Below, one piece after another: positions 58,604-64,000 of a DNA stretch of 64,000 nucleotides (the stretch's first letter is position 1; every line of letters begins with the position of its first letter). The DNA comes from Apophysomyces variabilis. Lineage: Eukaryota; Mucoromycota; Mucoromycetes; Mucorales; Mucoraceae. The notes under the pieces were generated by a model that was not told where the DNA came from, made no database searches, and saw only the letters and a program-made list of their open reading frames with translations. The position numbers were made by a program, and so were the translations under genes. The stretch is from NCBI GenBank assembly GCA_002749535.1, contig MZZL01000408.1, positions 2,434,631-2,498,630 on the forward strand, read 5' to 3'.

Positions 58604-60059
58604 GGTGATGAGGGTTCCTATGAATTTGAGGTGTACGTTACACGAGGGGTACTTTCCACTACCTAGCACGCGAGGCACAAAGGGCCGAGACCAGTAGCCA
58701 GCAAGCATCCTTCTTTTCATGATGCCCAAGGGCTAAGCCGGTAACGGGTACCTATTTTACGTCTATTAGAAGGAAGGATAGTGAAAATCTGCGTTTTTGT
58801 AAGCCATTAAGCAGAGATATTGATGAAAGTAATGCATCTGAGAATTCTTGGACGTCCTATATATTCCAAAACATCGACAGTTGTATAGGATGAATGAAAT
58901 TTATGCTCTATTATGATTTAGTTAATCGTGCTCTAATATCTTTCGGGGCGAACTAAGGCGGGCAAGTAATTTATCACAGATTGTTCCTGATGTCAGCCAT
59001 GGCAGATCAACACAGGGCTAATGCTGGTAGGCTACAGCTTCATAAGCTGTGTCTCTGAAAGTTGGCCAGTGTTGTTATGCTTTATCCGTAGGCTAGCTTC
59101 TCTCTTTTTAGTAGTACGCACCGATCTATTGTAGACTTATGCCTCATTCTGGAGGCAGATATAGCCGTTGGTGTACTAACCTGTCAGATCGCCTATATTC
59201 GGCGCATCGGTATGTCATCTTCAGATACTGACAGACTGTCTGCACAAGAATGGTGTCGATAGCAGTTTGAAGAGAATGGGGCGCTAACCCCAACAGTATT
59301 AAAGAGTTTTCATTGCAATGAGGGCTCGTGGGATACTAAATTTTATTCGCTGCGACATTTAACGTTCATCGCCAGCGATATTGATTTTTCGTCGATTGGG
59401 AGATTAGATTTTTTGGAGATGATGTATGAACAAGTTTTGGATCCGTGCAAAAATCGAATTCCAACCAGAACTCTACAGCCTGAAGCAAAATAAGTGACAA
59501 GACTGTCATCTAATGGTATTTGCCATGATTTTTTGGACAATGGCAAGATAGTTATCCAAAAAGGCTAAATATCTGTTTGACACAAAAAGAAAGACGAAAT
59601 AGGAATCTGATCTAACCCCAGGCCTCTATATATGAATCTGTGCATCATACAGACTATTTTAGCTTGGTAATAAATCTGGAAATGACACCAATACACCATT
59701 GATCGATCTATATAGACTCCTGCTGTACGTTCAAGACGACTTCATCAATGTAAACCATCTCTCCTGCTTGGCCAGCAGCGATATATTCATTTTGAGAAAA
59801 AGAATTTATCACTGATTGCAATTAAATAACTTGCATTTTGTGCAATATGCACTTGACTTTTTGTATCAGGCAAAGGAAAACAAGCTTATCATAGAAAATA
59901 TATCAATTACATTTACCGATTAAGGATTGATCAGAATGTAAACCACGATAGGCTAGTGGAAAAATCAGATGGTCTATTTGTTGAACGAAAGCATTTTTGC
60001 GCGGAGTGGAGGGATAGACAATGTAAGTAATCGAGGGGAATATAATAACCTTTTTATGG
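58604..60059. other. Gene-poor stretch
   Basis: About 1.45 kb with no frame that carries a motif (the longest is 67 codons at 59343-59546, minus) and no clear repeat. Confidence 0.4.
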
Positions 60060-61322
60060 TTAGTCGGCCGAAACAGGAAAAGATTTGCGGATCTCTTGCA
60101 GCTCTTCGGTATCTAGAGCTACGGTCTCTTTATGGGTCCGTCTCGGGTTTTCTCGTTCATGTCGTGCCATCTCAAAAGCGGCTCTGGGAGCTGGAGCGCG
60201 GCCGTTGTGTTCACGAAAGGCTGCTGCTACCATCAGCATTGTTTCTTTGGATGTTGGCTTTGTTGAGATTGGATGTGATTTACAAGCGTGAGATGGTTGT
60301 ACTTGTTTTGCTACAGCTGTTGTACGTCGCCGCTGTGAAACAGTGTCCATTGCGCGCCATACTATCCATGGTACATCTTGAATCATCCATGACACCATTT
60401 CTAAACGCACAAGTCCCCGGCAATGCTGTAGAATACCCATGACATTATCTTCCACTGCTTCTTCTTCGGATTCATGCTGCGTTCGATTCTGTCGTTGACG
60501 GCGTGTATGTAACGCAACGTCTCCAGATGAACGTATCACTAATTGTTCGATGCAGGTCGCATGTGTTGCTACCGTTTTCAGTGTATCCGCACTAGCGCAA
60601 CGGATAGATAAACGTTTGAGTTGCGATCCATAATGCGCAATAACGGAGCATAGCGATGTTTCATTGACCTCCTGCAGGGATACAGATAGATGGTTGATGT
60701 AGGAACAGTGATCGCGAAGGGCTTCAAGAGCAGAATCATTTGCCCCAAGAATGCGGTTGTGGTTAGCACCAAAATCTACCTGTTTCAGGCGTGGTAGGGA
60801 TCCCAGCAGCTGCCGAATTGCCTCTTTAGAGAAATCTGTCCACACGAAAGATACGCTTGTTAAATTGTTAAATCGAGCAGATTCCTCCTGCTGCTCGTCA
60901 ACTGCCTGCAATTGACAATATTTGACAGTTAGCTTATTGAGCTCGGGGAAAAGCGGAGCCAGTCGGCATAGCTGATGGACTGGTAGACCGTTGAACCCGA
61001 TGAGTGTCAATGTGTGCACATTCGGCAGTTTGCGAAGAAGTGAATGCAAGTCCGATACTAGCCAATGTCCATTCTGTCCGGAAATAAGAGAAAGTGTTCG
61101 AACGCTGGTAGCCATCGTCTCTCGAAGGAAACGACGAGTATCTGCACCATGCTCCAGTTGACGAACGTGCGCACGGCGACTGAGTGCGAGGTGTGAGTAC
61201 AAGGTAGGCAAGCACAACTCATATGCCAAGCGACATGTCGAACATAAATTAGCTAGTGATTGGCGAGGTAAGAGATATAAAAGAGAGCTTAACAATTCAG
61301 CAGGGAGTTGGAACAACAGCAT
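60060..61322 (-). CDS. F-box/leucine-rich-repeat-like protein
   Basis: Intronless. F-box proteins bring substrates to SCF ubiquitin ligases. The chosen start is the ATG at 61320-61322, which puts the F-box at the very N-terminus: MLLFQLPAELLSSLLYLLPR then QSLANLCSTCRLAYELCLPT. An upstream ATG at 61424 would add 34 unlike residues. Leucine-rich repeats follow: VHTLTLIGFNGLPVHQLCRL, LNKLTVKYCQLQ, LTSVSFVWTDFS, LKQVDFGANHNRILG, INHLSVSLQEVNETSLCSVI and LKRLSIRCASADTLKTVATH. The C-terminal 110 residues are basic and disordered. About 420 aa. Target is unknown. Confidence 0.8.
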   Translation of the reverse strand: MLLFQLPAELLSSLLYLLPRQSLANLCSTCRLAYELCLPTLYSHLALSRRAHVRQLEHGADTRRFLRETMATSVRTLSLISGQNGHWLVSDLHSLLRKLPNVHTLTLIGFNGLPVHQLCRLAPLFPELNKLTVKYCQLQAVDEQQEESARFNNLTSVSFVWTDFSKEAIRQLLGSLPRLKQVDFGANHNRILGANDSALEALRDHCSYINHLSVSLQEVNETSLCSVIAHYGSQLKRLSIRCASADTLKTVATHATCIEQLVIRSSGDVALHTRRQRQNRTQHESEEEAVEDNVMGILQHCRGLVRLEMVSWMIQDVPWIVWRAMDTVSQRRRTTAVAKQVQPSHACKSHPISTKPTSKETMLMVAAAFREHNGRAPAPRAAFEMARHERENPRRTHKETVALDTEELQEIRKSFPVSAD

Positions 61323-61457
61323 TCTAAATGGGATGGTAGAGGGGGTCAAGAGTAGCAGTGTGGTACTGACAATCAAATCGATTCTTTTCTTTTTTTTTTC
61401 CACAGCATGTGACAAGCAACACAACTTTTAAGCGAAGCTTATAGCTGTTTCTCTATT

Positions 61458-62004
61458 TTAATGACGAGGAGCCACCTTAATGTTATCAAATGCTTCACGT
61501 TCAGCGTATTCAGCTGCGACCTCATCAATGTAAGGTTGAAGGTATCGAATATCCTATCACACACAAATTTCAAAAGTTCAGTTCAGTCTCCCTCATTTCC
61601 CCACAGTTATCACAATCTTATGTCTTTCCTACCTTTTCCGGAGTGGTCCACTGATCCTTTGGCAAAAGGGTGTGAGACAAAGAGCACTGCATAGCGACAC
61701 GGATACGATAGGCACGGTCGTAGGCGGCGAGAGGATCAGCAATTTCCAAGCGACGGAGGGCTTCCTTCACCAAGTCGCTCTCTTCAGCAAGCAAATCGTC
61801 GTAACGGAGACCTGTTAGTCCAAGAAAAAAGAATCCACATCGAGATTGGCAATGTGAATAGTTGTGCACGCGTTAAACATCCAAAGAGTTGTAGTTACCG
61901 ATTTGTTGGTAACCAGCAGCGCTGGCATAGACCTTCGACACAGGCTTAAGAATGCCGGAGAGGAACTTGGAGCCTTGAACAACAGACTTGAGAGAGAGGG
62001 CCAT
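61458..62004 (-). CDS. QCR7: Cytochrome bc1 complex subunit 7 (QCR7/UQCRB)
   Basis: A small nuclear-encoded subunit on the matrix side of respiratory complex III, contacting cytochrome b. The ATG at 62002-62004 gives MALSLKSVVQGSKFLSGILK, then VSKVYASAAGYQQI spliced to GLRYDDLLAEESDLVKEALR. The family hallmark GLRYDDL is present. The next part is RLEIADPLAAYDRAYRIRVA and CSLSHTLLPKDQWTTPEK, then after an intron DIRYLQPYIDEVAAEYAERE and KVAPRH, ending at 61458. About 125 aa, as expected. Confidence 0.93.
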
Positions 62005-62340
62005 GACGTGATGCAAAAGAGTGGGGTGTTGTATTTAGTGACCGTAAAGGAAGAATAGGTGCAGCCACGATAAACAAAACTTAACGCAAGGCTCTCCGAA
62101 AAGGGACTGTTGATAACCGGGGGAAACTGTGCCGGGGCAGATTGGTTGATTGCACGTCATTTTTGAATTGTGCAATCGGGAAATCAAAAGTGTCCGGTGC
62201 CACTACACCTTAAATCTTTATACTTCAACGATATCAAAATCGTTTGTATTCTTGTTTGGATACAATACATTAAGTGATGATTCCATGGTTATTCAATGGT
62301 TGTTATTTAAACAAAATTTAAGCTCTACAGTATGAAATTC
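62005..62340. other. QCR7 promoter and kexin 3' flank
   Basis: 336 bases between tandem genes. No other feature is seen. Confidence 0.4.
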
Positions 62341-64000
62341 TTATCCATGTGGTCGAGTTGCTCCGTTGCCAAGCAACGGCCGATTATCGGTATCTGTCTG
62401 ATGCGCATCTTCCTCATCCTCTTCGTGAGGCTGTAACTCAGTAAACTCGTAACCGTCAGGCCGAAGAGGCTGAGAAGACGCTTCGTCAGTATTCAAAGCA
62501 GGTGACCGCCAACCCTTCCGCTTATACAAGTACATGCCGCTTGCTAGAGCTACTATAACTGCAGTGCCTACAAAACCGTAGAATACGGTGCTAGTAGTTG
62601 GTTTTGATGCGTTATGAGGGGTTTCTGGTGCATCTGGGACCACTTCGTCCACATGCGTCGTATTCGTTTGGATAGTATTCGATGGCCGGATGGCAGCGTC
62701 TGTGGTACTGGTATGGGTTGTTGGTTTTGGTTTTACTTTGGATGGTCTGGTAGGGACATGCTTTTCGGTGGTAGTAGTTGTTTGGACGCTATTAGTGCTT
62801 GTTGCTTCTTCTTTAAACGTTACGTGAGTCTCGGAGGGTTGAAGAGAAATGATATGAGTTGACGAGGGCTGAGCGCCTTGTTCGAAATCGCGATCCATTT
62901 CCCCAAAAAGAGTAAGTGTCCAATTAACCAACTTCCCCTTGGCATCCGGATTGCTGACATCGTAAACAAAGAGTGTCCAATTACCAATAGGGTCCTCTCC
63001 CCTAATAATGATTTCAATAAAGATAGATTAAGCGGAAAAGAAAATACGGGAAATACAGAGTCACTAAGCATACCAATGTTTTACAGACATAAACTTCCAA
63101 TTTCGGATGCCATCTGTACTTTTATCCAAGCGTCTTGCCGTAGCTAATTGCGATTCAACCTTATTAGGGCTCTCGAGATTGATAACGATATTGCCACGTT
63201 CCGTGTGTTCAATGTTCACTGTCGCAGTAACATGTTCAAGCCTGCGCAGACCAGCTGCTTTGACCATATCCTCGGTTATTGTGACAATGCTTCGTAATGG
63301 CTTTTTTGCTTTTGTGGACGAGCTGTCTGGTATATCAGTCTTGTTCATTGCCACACCTACTTGTAAGTGGGTTTGGTTGTTGACAAGCTCGAACGTCTTT
63401 GCTGCCTCAACTATAGCATATGCGTCCAGCTTTCCATACCCGTACTTGTGATTGTACATGCGTCCAGAGGGCAGTGCAGCCCAATCGTCGTCTTGTAAAT
63501 TAACCGGGACAGCTGTCTGAACACAGAGATATTGCATATCACGCCATGTCAGCTCTGGCCGTACGGACAGAACAAGAGCAAAAATACCAGCCGCGTTAGG
63601 AGCCGCTGCAGAAGTACCACCATGCAAATCCGCACATTGGTTTTTCCCCACGTCGGTAGTATACTAAAAGACACAGTGAGCTTCACAAGTAATTGAAGGA
63701 ATGGCAAGATACTCTACTATATATTCGCCTCCACCACTTGAATAAGTAACCACAAGCTGCGCAGAACAGCTTTCTGAATAGGACGGATGATTGTCCATGT
63801 GGTCAATCGCGCCTACAGTAATTGTATATATGCTGTTCGTATAACCATCAAAGTTGCAGTTATCACCCGACTGAGCCCCATTGCCAGTGGCGAAGACATA
63901 AACGGAACCTTTCCCACCACGACCATTCTGGATACCATTTATAAAGGCATCAGCTAATATACCATCGGGAGCTTCCATAGTCTCGCCATTATCGGTAGGT
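62341..64000 (-). CDS. KEX2: Kexin-type proprotein convertase (5' end beyond window)
   Basis: A membrane-bound subtilisin-like protease of the late Golgi that cleaves secreted precursors after dibasic sites. The part in the window starts within the catalytic domain: VFATGNGAQSGDNCNFDGYT (oxyanion Asn in TGNG), ITVGAIDHMDNHPSYSESCS and HGGTSAAAPNAAGIFALVLS with the catalytic Ser in GGTSA. The P domain follows (RRLEHVTATVNIEHTERGNI and EDPIGNWTLFVYDVSNPDAK). Next come a Thr/Ser-rich stalk, a membrane helix (FYGFVGTAVIVALASGMYLY) and a cytosolic tail containing Tyr motifs (DGYEFTEL) that may recycle it through endosomes. The stop is at 62341. The catalytic Asp and His lie outside the window. Introns near 63000 and 63680. 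Confidence 0.93.

Overview
This is eukaryotic nuclear DNA. It carries short introns (mostly about 45-70 nt, GT..AG), dense genes on both strands, and a protein set typical of an early-diverging fungus. I judge a Mucoromycota genome, probably Mucorales, most likely: there is a Fanzor (eukaryotic TnpB homologue) relic of the mucoralean type, an augmin HAUS6-like gene, a catalytically intact DIS3L2-type nuclease and a CYSTM protein. The organism is inferred from protein style only. I found no tRNA, rRNA or CRISPR array.

Left part (1-9500). A VPS9-domain Rab5 exchange factor runs off the left edge. It is followed by a decayed stretch with Helitron-like fragments, a small mitochondrial-looking membrane protein, and then the most notable locus, a broken Fanzor gene (about 5405-8110, minus strand). 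The Fanzor retains two N-terminal zinc knuckles, a RuvC-like core and the C-terminal zinc ribbon, but has a frameshift and two in-frame stops. Just upstream of it sit a 273-bp MITE with 68-bp inverted repeats flanked by CATG, and a copy of a second dispersed repeat (another copy lies near 47.6 kb).

Middle part (9500-30600). Genes in order are HAUS6-like (minus), SEC1 (plus), DHX34-type helicase (plus), V-ATPase subunit c with a 13-nt microexon (minus, convergent with DHX34), a doubtful minus-strand gene, a peroxisomal enoyl-CoA isomerase ending in SKL (plus), a GPI-anchored cysteine-rich protein (plus), ribosomal protein S10 (minus) and a large intronless coiled-coil protein (minus).

Right part (30600-64000). 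Genes in order are RPL10 and RPL15 (minus), a CYSTM membrane protein (minus), a HIRIP3-like histone chaperone (minus) only 86 bp from a divergent CENP-O/Mcm21 gene (plus), DIS3L2 (minus), an SLX4-like scaffold (minus), RPL27 (plus), a PDDEXK-like relic (minus), RPSA (plus), a small secreted cysteine-rich protein (minus), a protein made of two copies of one unrecognised domain (minus), an F-box/LRR protein (minus), the complex III subunit QCR7 (minus) and the C-terminal two thirds of a kexin protease (minus) running off the right edge.

Four of the five ribosomal protein genes appear to have an intron in the 5' leader. Exon boundaries were read by eye from splice sites and frame, so gene spans are given start codon to stop codon and individual exons are approximate.
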